Source: Streptomyces sp. NBC_01268 (lineage in GTDB: Bacteria; Actinomycetota; Actinomycetes; Streptomycetales; Streptomycetaceae). Taken from it: a DNA stretch of 64,000 bases. The notes under the pieces were generated by a model. The model did not search any database. It saw nothing but the letters and a program-made list of their open reading frames with translations, and was not told the DNA's origin. The stretch spans positions 8,120,001-8,184,000 of the forward strand of contig NZ_CP108454.1 of NCBI RefSeq assembly GCF_036240795.1, in the 5' to 3' direction. The number at the start of each line of letters is the position of its first letter. Positions within the stretch are counted from its first letter, which is position 1. The position numbers and the translations under genes are program-made. This document shows, piece by piece, positions 24,917-33,651 of this stretch.

Positions 24917-26218
24917 TCATTCCGTGGAGCCGGAGCCGGAGCCGGAGCCAGCGCCGGAGCCGGAGACGAGGTCGCGGTGGCGGCCCACTCCGGTCGAGAG
25001 GAGGTAGAGGGGGGGTAGGAAGGCGGCGGCGCAGACGGTCCACAGGGCGGTGTGGGCGCCGGTGTGGGTGGCGAGGAGACCGGCGGTGAGGGCGCCGAGC
25101 GGCATCGCACCCCAGGAGACGAAGCGGACCGTGGCCATCACGCGGGACAGCAGCTCCGGGGGCGACTGGGTCTGCCGGTAGGTGCGGGTGGTGATCGAGC
25201 CGATGACGGTCCCGAAGGCGAAGCCGGCGTTGCCGAGGGCGAACCAGTACGCGTCCCCCGCCGACGTGGTCAGCGGGGCGAGGAGGAGCAGCGCGCCGCC
25301 GGCCAGGTCGGCCGCGATGATGCCCCACGCGGTGCCGAGGCGCGTGGTCACCCGGACCGCGACGGCGGCGCCTGCGAGCGCGCCGACCCCGTCCATGGCC
25401 AGGACGAGGCCGAGCTGCACGGCGTCCAGGCCGGCCTCGCGGACCAGGTAGAGGGGGGTAAGGGCGACGAGGGCCGCGTTGAGGAAGTTGGCGGCGGTCG
25501 CCCAGATCATGCAGGGGCGCATGACCGGGTGCCTGGTGACGTACCGCCAGCCCTCGTGCATCAGCCGGAGCGGGCTCTCGCCTGTGCGGGGCGCGGGCAG
25601 GCTCTCGGGGAGGGTACGCAAGAGGACGGCGGAGGCGAGGTAGCTGGCGGCGTCCACGACGAGCGCGCCGACGGGACCGGTCACGCCGATCAGGACGCCG
25701 CCGAGGGAGGGACCGCCGGTGTCGGTGACGGCGTGCGTGCCGGACATGACGCTGTTGCGGGCGGCCAGCTGCCGGGCGGGGACGACGGCGGGCAGGAAGG
25801 TCGAGTTGCCGATGTCGAACAGCACCGTTGCCGCGCCGGTGACGAGTGCGGCGAACAGCAGGTGCGGGTACGTGAGGGTGCCGAGCCACCAGGCGAGCGG
25901 CAACGATCCGAGCGCCGCGAACCGTACGAGGTCGAGCGTGACCTGGAGTCGGCGGAGCGGTACGCGCTGCGCGACGACGCCTGCCGGGAGGCTCAGCAGC
26001 AGCCACGAGACTTGTCCGGCCGCGGCGAGCAGGGCGACCTCGAAGGCGGTGGCGTCGAGGACGGTGAGGGCGACGAGCGGCAAGGCCAGAGCAGTGACGG
26101 CGGTGCCCGCGCCGCTGACGGTGGCGGCGCCCCAGTAGCGCCAGAAGACGCCCGGTGGCGAGCTCTCCTGCTCGTCGTCGCGTCGGTCGTGCTCCTGGAT
26201 CGCTCGTGCCCCGCTCAT
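24917..26218 (-). CDS. MFS transporter (EntS/MefA-like, 12 TM)
   Basis: 433 residues with 12 hydrophobic segments. WRYWGAATVSGAGTAVTALA opens helix 1; LPAGVVAQRVPLRRLQVTLD is the cytoplasmic loop-2 motif A region; a second half begins near 220 with HPVMRPCMIWATAANFLNAA. The layout matches the drug- and siderophore-exporting MFS_3 group. The C-terminus ends in a low-complexity Gly-Ser run (SGSGAGSGSGSGSTE), encoded by a 6-bp tandem repeat. It is divergent from the HxlR-peroxiredoxin fusion, which probably regulates it. Substrate unknown; export of a toxic electrophile or oxidant is plausible from the context. Confidence 0.85.
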   Translation of the reverse strand: MSGARAIQEHDRRDDEQESSPPGVFWRYWGAATVSGAGTAVTALALPLVALTVLDATAFEVALLAAAGQVSWLLLSLPAGVVAQRVPLRRLQVTLDLVRFAALGSLPLAWWLGTLTYPHLLFAALVTGAATVLFDIGNSTFLPAVVPARQLAARNSVMSGTHAVTDTGGPSLGGVLIGVTGPVGALVVDAASYLASAVLLRTLPESLPAPRTGESPLRLMHEGWRYVTRHPVMRPCMIWATAANFLNAALVALTPLYLVREAGLDAVQLGLVLAMDGVGALAGAAVAVRVTTRLGTAWGIIAADLAGGALLLLAPLTTSAGDAYWFALGNAGFAFGTVIGSITTRTYRQTQSPPELLSRVMATVRFVSWGAMPLGALTAGLLATHTGAHTALWTVCAAAFLPPLYLLSTGVGRHRDLVSGSGAGSGSGSGSTE

Positions 26219-26256
26219 ACGGCGCCCACCCCCTGGATTTAGTTAGTCTCTTTTGG

Positions 26257-26270
26257 GAACTCACATGTTC
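26257..26270. promoter_or_regulatory. Inverted repeat in the divergent promoter region
   Basis: GAAC-N6-GTTC lies in the 136-bp region between the MFS start and the HxlR-peroxiredoxin start. It is the only clear palindrome there and is a candidate operator for the HxlR-type domain. Confidence 0.4.
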
Positions 26271-26354
26271 AAGGGAGTTTCTATCGGGACTGGCCTCATG
26301 GCGCAAGATGGTCCCTATGAGCGACGCCGTGCGCGGAGGAGTGGAGACGTGGTG

Positions 26355-27236
26355 ATGCGGTCGGTGCCCGAGCGGGACGCGGCCTGCGCGATCGCGCAGG
26401 CGGCAGCGGTGGTCGGCGACTGGTGGAGCCTGCTCCTCATTCGGGAGAGCGCGCGCGGGCACCACCGGTTCGACGCGCTCCAGGAGGAGCTGGGCATCTC
26501 CCGGAAGGTGCTCACCGAACGCCTGGTGCACCTGGTGGAGACGGGGATCCTTGAGAAGGTCCCGTACCAGGACCGGCCGGTGCGGCACGAGTACCGACTG
26601 ACGGAGAGCGGCCGGGGGCTGCTGCCGGTGCTGTTGTCGATGCAGGACTGGGCGGACCGCTGGGTCTTCGGCGACGGCTCGCTCAGCGGCACCGCCGACG
26701 AGGCAAGCACGGAGGCGCGGCGCGTCGCGGGCCTGGTGGGGGAGCGGCTGCCCCGCCTGGAGCTGCCGGGCCACCGGGACGGCGTACCGGTGGACCCGGT
26801 GGCCGACAGCGTGGCCACCGTCCTGTTCTGCTATCCGGCGACCGGGAGCCCCGGCCCCCTGCCGGACGGTTGGTCGGGCATCCCCGGCACCGTCGGCTGC
26901 ACGCTGGAGAACCGGCTCTTCCGGGACGCGTACGAGGACTTCCGTGCGGCGGGCGCGGAGGTGCGCGGCATCAGCACCCAACGCCCGGACGAGCAAAGGG
27001 TGTTCGCGGTCGAGGAAGGCATTCCCTTCACGCTTCTCTCGGACGTCGACCTGCGCCTCGCCGCCGCCCTGCGACTGCCCACCTTCCGCGCCGGGCAACT
27101 GCTACGGCTGAAGCGGGCCGTTCTGGTGGTGGACCGCGACCGCACAGTGCGGCACACGCGCTTCCCGGTGACGGACATCCCGGCGGCGGTGGGCGAGGCG
27201 CTGGCGGAGGTGCGGCGCCTGGCGGCGCAGGACTGA
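26355..27236 (+). CDS. HxlR-type winged-helix regulator fused to a peroxiredoxin-like domain
   Basis: 293 residues. Residues ~8-105 are an HxlR domain: ACAIAQAAAVVGDWWSLLLI, ELGISRKVLTERLVHLVETG, then the wing VPYQDRPVRHEYRLTESGRG. After a ~35-residue linker, residues ~145-290 form an AhpC/BCP-type thioredoxin fold with GIPGTVGCTLENRLFRDAYE; Cys182 sits at the peroxidatic position and FRD follows as in BCP enzymes. A redox-sensing regulator is the obvious reading: oxidation of Cys182 could change DNA binding. Start ATG 26355 was chosen over GTG 26352 and over upstream codons that have no Shine-Dalgarno. It diverges from the MFS gene. Confidence 0.82.
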   Translation: MRSVPERDAACAIAQAAAVVGDWWSLLLIRESARGHHRFDALQEELGISRKVLTERLVHLVETGILEKVPYQDRPVRHEYRLTESGRGLLPVLLSMQDWADRWVFGDGSLSGTADEASTEARRVAGLVGERLPRLELPGHRDGVPVDPVADSVATVLFCYPATGSPGPLPDGWSGIPGTVGCTLENRLFRDAYEDFRAAGAEVRGISTQRPDEQRVFAVEEGIPFTLLSDVDLRLAAALRLPTFRAGQLLRLKRAVLVVDRDRTVRHTRFPVTDIPAAVGEALAEVRRLAAQD

Positions 27237-27450
27237 CGGCATCCCCCCTGCCCCCTGCCCGCTGCCCGCGAGGCATGACGTCGGCCTCTGTGTCCGAAGT
27301 CGTCGTGGTCGTGGCGCGCAGGTCGCGCGGGGCAGCACCTGGCCGGACGCGTCCGCGTCGTATCGTTCGGCGCTCGCGCGTGCCACACATTGCCGCTGCG
27401 GTGTGGTGTCGAGGACGGGCGGGTTCCGCCGGTGTGCGTGTGCCCTATCG

Positions 27451-28092
27451 TCAGCCGGCGTCCCAGACGGTCACCGTGACATCGAACTCGGCAGGGCCGG
27501 ACACGCGGGTCACCGTGAAGGAGCCGAGGCGGCCGTTCTGCGTCCTCAGGCAGGCCATGGCCCCTTCCTGGACCGCGAGGGCGCGCCTTGCCAGCCGCCC
27601 CCTCGTCGCGGAGCAGTCCTCGTAGCCCGGTGGCGTCGCGCCGTCCCACGCCGCGAGCGCGTTGCCGACGACCTCGCCAGGGTGGCAGTCGCACTCCAGG
27701 CCGAGATCGCCGATCATCGCGTTGGAGGGTGGCACGCTGTCCAGCCACCAGCCGACTGGCCCCCCGTTGCTGTAGAGCAACAGGGTTCCTTGCCAGCGCA
27801 CCTTCGTGGCTCGGGCCGGTTCCGACGAGGTGGCCGGCGCGGATGAGGTGGAACGCGGCGGGTCCGGGAGCGATGACTGCTCCGGCTCCGACGGGGCAGC
27901 GGGGGGCGAGGTGCTGTCGTCGCCGGTGGTCTTGCCTTGATCAGCCTGGTTGTGATCGCGGCCGGCACAGTCGGCGCCCGTGCTGCAGTTGTTCTGCGTG
28001 CCGATCTCCGTTCCGCCGCACGCCGACAAAGCCAGAACGACGGCCGCCGCCAGCGCGGTACCTCGGATGAGCCTCGACCTCAGCACTCTCAT
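27451..28092 (-). CDS. Secreted lipoprotein with NCS...CxGRD motif (second copy)
   Basis: 213 residues. The signal LAAAVVLALSAC ends in lipobox LSAC; GGTEIGTQNNCSTGADCAGR follows, nearly identical to the cassette in the lipoprotein at 23643. A ~45-residue Ser/Pro/Glu linker leads to a ~120-residue domain with four Cys (LECDCHPGEVV, GYEDCSATRGR, AMACLRTQNGR) unlike that of the first lipoprotein. GAGG lies 7 nt before the ATG. It lies 285 bp downstream of the HTH/TPR gene on the same strand, and may share its transcript. Cell-surface location is well supported; function is unknown. Confidence 0.7.
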   Translation of the reverse strand: MRVLRSRLIRGTALAAAVVLALSACGGTEIGTQNNCSTGADCAGRDHNQADQGKTTGDDSTSPPAAPSEPEQSSLPDPPRSTSSAPATSSEPARATKVRWQGTLLLYSNGGPVGWWLDSVPPSNAMIGDLGLECDCHPGEVVGNALAAWDGATPPGYEDCSATRGRLARRALAVQEGAMACLRTQNGRLGSFTVTRVSGPAEFDVTVTVWDAG

Positions 28093-28377
28093 CGTCCAGC
28101 CTCAATGCGGAACCGACGGGCATACCGGGCCCCACCGTAACGGGCCTGGACTGGGCTTTCCAACAGGTCCGCAGGACCAGTTGGGTCTGGAAGATCCTAC
28201 GCGGGGTCCGCGTCATGCAAGAACTCCGGGGGCCGGATCGAGCCGCTGATGCCGGCCGATCCGGTCCGTGGTCGGCGGTGGTTCGATCGACGCCGAACCC
28301 TAGAGGTCATCGCGTGCAACCGTCCGCCGCGCCCGCCGGCACGCCGCCGGAGCCAGGACCTCTGGAGCGGCGCATGC

Positions 28378-30405
28378 TCACCAGAGCTCGTCGGCTCTGT
28401 TGATCCAGTGCTTGTGCTGGCGGCGGATGTTCAGGGTGGTTGCGTGGTCGGGGCCGAGGACACGGCTGTATGTGGGAAGGAGGTCGGCGTACAGGTCCCG
28501 TGCGGCGGCGGGGTCGCCGGCTTCACCGATCCAGAACGCATGCTGGCGGCGGTTGTTCAGGGTGGTTGCGTGGTCGGGGCCGAGGACGCGGATGGAGTCG
28601 GGAAGGAGGTCGGCGTACAGGTTGCGTGCGGTGACGGGGTCGCCTGCCTCGCCGGTCCAGAAGGCATGGTTGTGGCGGCTGGTCAGGGTGGCTTTGTGGT
28701 CGGGGCCGAGGGTGCGGGTCCGGTCGGTGGCGACGCTCGCCAGGAGGTCGCGTGCGGTGGCGGGGTCGCCTGCCTCGCCAGTCCAGTACGCATGGTTGTG
28801 GCGGCTGAGCAAAGTGAGTGGGTGGTCGGGTCCAAGGACGCGGGCCAGGCCGGAGATTACGCCGGTGTACAGGTCGCGTGCTGCGGCCGGGTCACCGGCC
28901 TTCCCCGTGAAGTCCGCGTGCTCGTTGCGACTGGTCAGAGTGTATTTGTGGTCGGGGCCGAGGATGCGGGTCCGGTCGGTGGCGACGCTCGCCAGGAGGT
29001 CGCGCGCGGCGGCGGGGTCGCCTGCCTCGCCAGTCCAGCATGCATGGTCGTGGCGGCTGAGCAGGGTGCTTGCGTGGCCGGGGCCGAGCACGCGGATGGA
29101 GTCGGGAAGGAGGCCGGCGTACAGGTCGCGTGCGGCGGCCGGGTCGCCGGCCGCCCCCGTGTAGGACGCAAGGTCCCGGCGGCTGAGGAGGGTGCTTGCG
29201 TGATCGTGCCCGAGCACCCGGATGCAGTCGGTGACGAGTCCGGCGTACAGGTCGCGTGCGGCTTCGGCGTCGCCCGCTTCGCCGGTCCAGAACGCCTGGT
29301 CATAGCGGCTGGTCAGCGTGTTCGTGTGATCATGGCCGAAGTGGGCCGTGGAAAGTCCTGCGATCGCGCCGTAGAGGCGCGCGGCCTCAGGAGCGTCCGC
29401 GCGGGCTACGGCGGCGGCGGCCTCTTCTTCGAGCTGGGCGGAGGGCTTGTTCGTCGCGCCCGGGCTGGTGGGGGAGGTCTCCGGAACAACAGACAGCGTT
29501 TCGCCTGCGGGGGCCGGGCTGCCGGTGATCTCGGTGCTGATGCGGTCGATGGTGTCCGCGTCCTGGTCGTTGACCGTCGCCGCGCGGGCGAGCGCGGCGT
29601 CGATGTCGTCGGCCTCGGCATCACGCTCGCCCCCCACATCCTGGGAAGCACCGGCGAGGGTGGGGAGATGATCGTGGGGCGAGGGCCCGTCACCGCGCAG
29701 GCGGTCGAGGTCGTCGGTCAGCGCCTCGATCTCCCGTCGGAGCCGGTCGGCCAGGTCCTCGGCCTGCCGCCGTTTGTCCTGCGCCCGGGCCAGCTCCGAC
29801 TCCGCCGTCGCCCGCTGTTCCTCTGCCCGCTCGATCCGTTTCTGCGCTTCTTCCAGCTCGCCCCCGGCCACCTGGGCGGCGAGCCCGTCACGCTCGCCGG
29901 ACAGCTTGTGCACGCGCTCTTCGAGGGTGTTCACCACGCCCAGCAGCACCCATACCAGGCGGGCCGAGTTCTCCGCCGCCTGACGCAGCTCGCCCTCCTG
30001 CTCCAGGGCCCGTGTCAGGCGTTCGTACACCTGGATCTGCTCGGCCTGCGTCTGCGCCAGGGCCACGGCGGAGTCCTGCGCCGGCGCCGGAGCGGGCTTG
30101 GGGGCGGGGCCCGGCGGGTGCTCGGCATCCTGTAGCAAGCGCAGGGCCTCGGCCTGCCGGCGTTCGCGCAGCATCGGCGGCACGGTGACCTCGACGAGCC
30201 GGATGACGAAGTCCCGCGGCGGGATCCGCCCGCTCAGGAGCGTGCTGACCTGGCTCGTGGAGTAGCCGACGTCCTTCGACAGCACCGCGAGGGTCTTGCC
30301 CGACTCCTCGACCCGCAGCCGCAAGAACTCCGCCAGGAGCCCGGCATGGGTGTTGACGGGACGTACCGGCGCCCACCCACGCCCTCGCTTCTTCGACTCC
30401 GCCAC
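28378..30405 (-). CDS. HTH / coiled-coil / eight-TPR protein
   Basis: 675 residues from a GTG. Residues ~1-75 hold an Xre-like helix-turn-helix (ESGKTLAVLSKDVGYSTSQV, LLSGRIPPRDFVIRLVEVTV). Residues ~135-235 are a heptad coiled coil (RIERAEEQRATAESELARAQ). A spacer of ~100 residues follows. From ~345 there are eight 42-residue TPRs of the kinesin-light-chain type, each with a G-x-x-H-x-x-T-L...R core; near-identical DNA in several units shows recent duplication. Such architectures are signalling scaffolds in actinobacteria. A decayed relative is at 22332-22777 with a similar ~110-bp upstream region. No NTPase or effector domain is present, so the partner must be separate. Confidence 0.75.
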   Translation of the reverse strand: MAESKKRGRGWAPVRPVNTHAGLLAEFLRLRVEESGKTLAVLSKDVGYSTSQVSTLLSGRIPPRDFVIRLVEVTVPPMLRERRQAEALRLLQDAEHPPGPAPKPAPAPAQDSAVALAQTQAEQIQVYERLTRALEQEGELRQAAENSARLVWVLLGVVNTLEERVHKLSGERDGLAAQVAGGELEEAQKRIERAEEQRATAESELARAQDKRRQAEDLADRLRREIEALTDDLDRLRGDGPSPHDHLPTLAGASQDVGGERDAEADDIDAALARAATVNDQDADTIDRISTEITGSPAPAGETLSVVPETSPTSPGATNKPSAQLEEEAAAAVARADAPEAARLYGAIAGLSTAHFGHDHTNTLTSRYDQAFWTGEAGDAEAARDLYAGLVTDCIRVLGHDHASTLLSRRDLASYTGAAGDPAAARDLYAGLLPDSIRVLGPGHASTLLSRHDHACWTGEAGDPAAARDLLASVATDRTRILGPDHKYTLTSRNEHADFTGKAGDPAAARDLYTGVISGLARVLGPDHPLTLLSRHNHAYWTGEAGDPATARDLLASVATDRTRTLGPDHKATLTSRHNHAFWTGEAGDPVTARNLYADLLPDSIRVLGPDHATTLNNRRQHAFWIGEAGDPAAARDLYADLLPTYSRVLGPDHATTLNIRRQHKHWINRADELW

Positions 30406-30554
30406 TCGTTCGACCCCCGGTCATGTATCCGTGATGGTCCGGCCCGTCCTGGACCTGCCCCCTGCATCCGGAACGTACCTGCAATGTCCGCTCCGCAAGG
30501 TCCGTACAAACCAACTCGACTTCGTGGAGGAAGACCGAAGAACTCTGATACCTC

Positions 30555-30890
30555 CTCGCCGCCGACCTCGTTGCACCCACCGATGCCACCGGTATCCCGC
30601 TCGCCGCCACCTTGACCGGCGGCAACCGCAACGACGTCACCCGGCTGATCCCGCTGCATCAGGCGGTGCCGCCGGTGAGGGCTCGGGCCCGGGCACGCAA
30701 CGCCGGTTCGTGGAGCGAGCATTCGCCCACCTGCACTGGTTCCGCGACCTGCGGATCCGCCGGGAGATCCGCAACGACATCCGCCGGGAGATCCGCGACG
30801 ACATCCACGACGACATCCACGAAGCCCTCCTCGCCCTCGGATGCGCACTGATCCGCTGGCGCCGCCTGAACTCCCGATGGAAGTTCAAGA
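30555..30890 (+). pseudogene. IS5-type transposase remnant with internal deletion
   Basis: The piece DATGIPLAATLTGGNRNDVT and RLIPLHQAVPPVR is the middle of an IS5-type transposase; about 50 codons later, in another frame, RRFVERAFAHLHWFRDLRIR is its C-terminus. The intervening catalytic Asp segment is deleted. Within the C-terminal piece a 24-bp unit is duplicated (30761-30784 and 30785-30808, partly again to 30820), stretching the helix. It sits where the divergent partner of the HTH/TPR gene would be expected. Confidence 0.7.
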
Positions 30891-30926
30891 CGGGCACGGC
30901 CGACGTTGATGGCCCGGTGGCCGACC

Positions 30927-31667
30927 TCAGGCCGGCTTGCGCCACACGGAGACGTGCTTCGCGGAGTCCTGGGTGAATGGGGACCCGTCCCAGTCCGCAA
31001 CGCGACGTTCCAGTTCGAGCCCAGCGATCCGCGCCATCAGGTCGAGCTCGGCCGGCCAGGCGTACCGGTGCCGGGAGTTCTCGCGGCGGTAGCGGCCGTC
31101 GTCGCCGTCGCGGGTGAAGTGGTGCGAGACGAGCATCTGCTCGACCAGGTCGAAGGTGTCGAAGCCGAGATGCTGCCGAGAGACGTCGAACGGCACCGCG
31201 ACCTGGCCGGGCGGCAGGAGCCGCAGCGGCGGCACACCCAGCTCGATGACGAACCGACCGCCGGGCTCCAGATGCCGTGCGGCGTTGCGGAAGCACTCGA
31301 CCTGCTCGTCCTGCGTGAGCAGGTTCGTGAGGGTGTTGTAGACGAGGTAGACCAGGGCGAACCCGCCGGGAACGACGGTGGTGGCCATGTCCCCGATGAC
31401 TACCGGGAGGGTGTCCTCGTCGACCTTGCGCCGCAGCACCGCCGCCATGTGCTCGGACAGTTCGATGCCCACCACCGGCACGCCGCGTTCCCGGAGCGGG
31501 ACTCCCACCCGTCCGGTTCCGATGGCGAGCTCCAGCGCCCGGCCGTCTCCGGCGAGCTCGGCCAGGAAGGCGAGGGTCGGTCCGAGAACGGCAGCCGAAG
31601 ACGCCTCGGCCTCCTCGGCGTCGTAGCGGTCGGCGGTCGCGCGGGTCCACAGTTCACTGCTCGTCAC
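30927..31667 (-). CDS. Class I SAM-dependent methyltransferase
   Basis: 246 residues from a GTG at 31667, chosen because it gives the usual length for the family. The SAM-binding core is ALELAIGTGRVGVPLRERGV (motif I, E-x-A-x-G-x-G), VVGIELSEHMAAVL (acidic loop), VIGDMATTVV and FALVYLVYNTLTNL (motifs II-III). It is a Methyltransf_25-like enzyme with a C-terminal beta sheet domain (VSHHFTRDGDDGRYRRENSR). The upstream region 31668-31925 is shared with the divergent mycothiol-dependent enzyme gene. Substrate unknown. Confidence 0.8.
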   Translation of the reverse strand: MTSSELWTRATADRYDAEEAEASSAAVLGPTLAFLAELAGDGRALELAIGTGRVGVPLRERGVPVVGIELSEHMAAVLRRKVDEDTLPVVIGDMATTVVPGGFALVYLVYNTLTNLLTQDEQVECFRNAARHLEPGGRFVIELGVPPLRLLPPGQVAVPFDVSRQHLGFDTFDLVEQMLVSHHFTRDGDDGRYRRENSRHRYAWPAELDLMARIAGLELERRVADWDGSPFTQDSAKHVSVWRKPA

Positions 31668-31925
31668 GGGTGGCCACTGTGCCGGGTGCCGAGGGGTGCT
31701 GTCGACGCATTTGGGCTTCCGCGGCGCAGCATGCGCCGCCCACGACTCGTCGTCGCCTTGCAAGGGCTTCGGCCGAACTGTCCCGCACCCCGGATCATCA
31801 ATCCCGAAGTGATCCGAACACCTTGGAGATCATTTCGCCAGGAGTTCTTGGAGCGCCCGGGAGGAGGCGTGCTGGGCGGTCTTAACCGAGTGCGAGAGTG
31901 CCGGTCCGGGTGATACAAGATCTGC

Positions 31926-32690
31926 GTGCCTGAGCATCTCAACTTCCCCACCCTGCTGCGGATGATCGACGAGCGGTCCGCCGCGTTTCGCGCCGCTGTC
32001 GCCGCGGCCCCCAGCCTCGACGCCGACGTCCCGTCCTGTCCGGGCTGGACGCTGTACGACCTGGCGAACCACCTCAGTGAGGGGGACCGCTTCTGGGCCT
32101 ACATCGTGCTGAACACCGAGCCGGGCGACGGGCGGCCGAGCAAGGACGGGCTGGCGGCGCCCAGGGAGCGCGAGGCCCTCATCACCTGGCTGGCCGACTC
32201 GACGGAGCAGCTGCTCACCGCTCTGCGCGAGGCCGGCCCGGACCGGGGCTGCTGGGCCTGGTGGGAGCCACTGGCCTCGCCGCACACGGTGGCCGCCGTG
32301 GCCCGCCGCCGCGTCCCGGAGACGCTGATCCACACCTACGACGCCCAGCTGGCCTCCGGTACCCCGAAGGAGCTGCCGACGACCGAGGCGGGCGACGCCG
32401 TCGAGGAGTTCCTCGCCACCGTCTGCACCGGCACGGTCCCGTGGCCGGGCGAGCCCGCCACCATGGACTACCACGCAGCCGAGGCCGGCTCCTGGCGCCA
32501 GACGGTGGACGCCGCCGGTTCCCGCTTCACCCGCCTCACCGCGGCGGAGGCCGCCGAGAGCAAGCCCACCGCCGCCATCTACGGCACGGTGAGCGAGATG
32601 GCCCTGCTCATGTACATGCGCATCCCGGCCGGCTCGCTGCGGATGGAAGGCGACGCCGACCTGCTCCAGCAGCTGCAGGACTGGGGCTGA
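31926..32690 (+). CDS. Maleylpyruvate isomerase family mycothiol-dependent enzyme
   Basis: 254 residues from a GTG. The N-terminal DinB-like four-helix bundle has CPGWTLYDLANHLSEGDRFW, whose His is the first metal ligand, and RRRVPETLIHTYDAQLASGT, whose E-x(3)-H supplies the others. The C-terminal ~90 residues form the MDMPI_C domain ending GSLRMEGDADLLQQLQDWG. Family members use mycothiol, the actinobacterial thiol, to isomerise or conjugate small molecules. Alone on its strand, with no evident Shine-Dalgarno. Substrate unknown. Confidence 0.85.
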   Translation: MPEHLNFPTLLRMIDERSAAFRAAVAAAPSLDADVPSCPGWTLYDLANHLSEGDRFWAYIVLNTEPGDGRPSKDGLAAPREREALITWLADSTEQLLTALREAGPDRGCWAWWEPLASPHTVAAVARRRVPETLIHTYDAQLASGTPKELPTTEAGDAVEEFLATVCTGTVPWPGEPATMDYHAAEAGSWRQTVDAAGSRFTRLTAAEAAESKPTAAIYGTVSEMALLMYMRIPAGSLRMEGDADLLQQLQDWG

Positions 32691-32826
32691 GACCGCGCAG
32701 CTGCCCCCCCCCGTGTGGGAGGGGAGGGTCCCGGCCTCGCCGCCGGGGCGGTCAACTCGAATACGGGGCAAGCCGTTCCACTCCCCGCACCTATGGGGAT
32801 GGCCCCCTGGCGTGCCCCACGGCTGA

Positions 32827-33345
32827 TCACACCGGATTCTCCGAGCGGCAGCATCCGTACCTGTTGGTCATGTCGTACTCGTGGCCGACCAGGATGCGTG
32901 CGCCGCAGGTGGCGCAGACCGCGGGCGTCGTCGGGTTCACCCGCAGGACGTAGGTGTGCTCCAGGTCCAGGACGGCGTCCACGGACTCCTTGCCGTGCTC
33001 CTTGATGCCCTGTCCGATGAACTCGAAGGCGCCGTACTGGGCTCCGCACTCGCAGTCGATGCGGTTGGAATGGGCGGGCCCGATGTCCTTGACGCCCAGC
33101 TCCGAGGTGATCCTCTCCCGCTCCTCGCGGGACACCGGCTCCATGCCCCGGTCCTTGATCCGTCTCGGGCTCCAGTACCACGCCTTGAACGTCTCGGCCT
33201 GTCCGGGGGAGAGGTAGAACGTCACCGATCTGCCGGCCCTCAGCGCGTCCTGCACGGCCGCCACGACCGCGGTGTCGTCCCCGGACATCACGATCCTCCC
33301 GTCGCGGACCAGGGCATCGATCTCGGCGAGCGAGCTGCTCTTCAT
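32827..33345 (-). CDS. Conserved-looking Cys-rich protein of unknown function
   Basis: 172 residues. I chose ATG 33345 because GGAAGGA lies 5 nt upstream; a 16-residue longer form from 33393 is open. Residues ~15-75 are alpha/beta-like (LVRDGRIVMSGDDTAVVAAV, VTFYLSPGQAETFKAWYW). The C-terminal half has CECGAQYGAFEF, CATCGARILVGHEYD and a terminal CC, together a likely zinc ribbon. I do not recognise the family. The gene is monocistronic, convergent with the mycothiol-dependent enzyme gene. Zinc binding is inference from Cys spacing. Confidence 0.6.
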   Translation of the reverse strand: MKSSSLAEIDALVRDGRIVMSGDDTAVVAAVQDALRAGRSVTFYLSPGQAETFKAWYWSPRRIKDRGMEPVSREERERITSELGVKDIGPAHSNRIDCECGAQYGAFEFIGQGIKEHGKESVDAVLDLEHTYVLRVNPTTPAVCATCGARILVGHEYDMTNRYGCCRSENPV

Positions 33346-33529
33346 GGACGTCCTTCCGGTGGGCTCCGTCTGTTCCGACCGTTCGATGCTCACCCGTGAT
33401 CACGCCGTGGGCCAGCGGGGGCGGGCGACCGGGGGCGCCCCTCCGTCGAGCCGGTGGCCGCACTGAGGCGATTCCGGCGGACCGCTTGTTGATCCTGCTA
33501 GCGCGACGGGCCGTTCGTGGGAGCCGGGG

Positions 33530-33650
33530 TCAGTGCGCGCGTACGCCGTCGATGGCGATCGACAGCAGGAGGTCGGCCTCCGCCGGGCCGTCGAGCTCCT
33601 GCTCGGTGGCCAGCGCGATGGCGCCGACGAGCTTCAACACGCGACCGGCC
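33530..33650 (-). pseudogene. C-terminal fragment of a TetR-type regulator
   Basis: The minus strand reads RVLKLVGAIALATEQELDGP and ends EADLLLSIAIDGVRAH-stop, a typical TetR C-terminus. Upstream the sequence passes directly into the NmrA fragment on the other strand, so the DNA-binding half and the divergent promoter are deleted. Confidence 0.6.
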
Positions 33651-33651
33651 T

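Noticed and set aside
24800..24950. A short CRISPR array
   Set aside because: Only one repeat-like unit is seen; sequences one period away on each side do not match.
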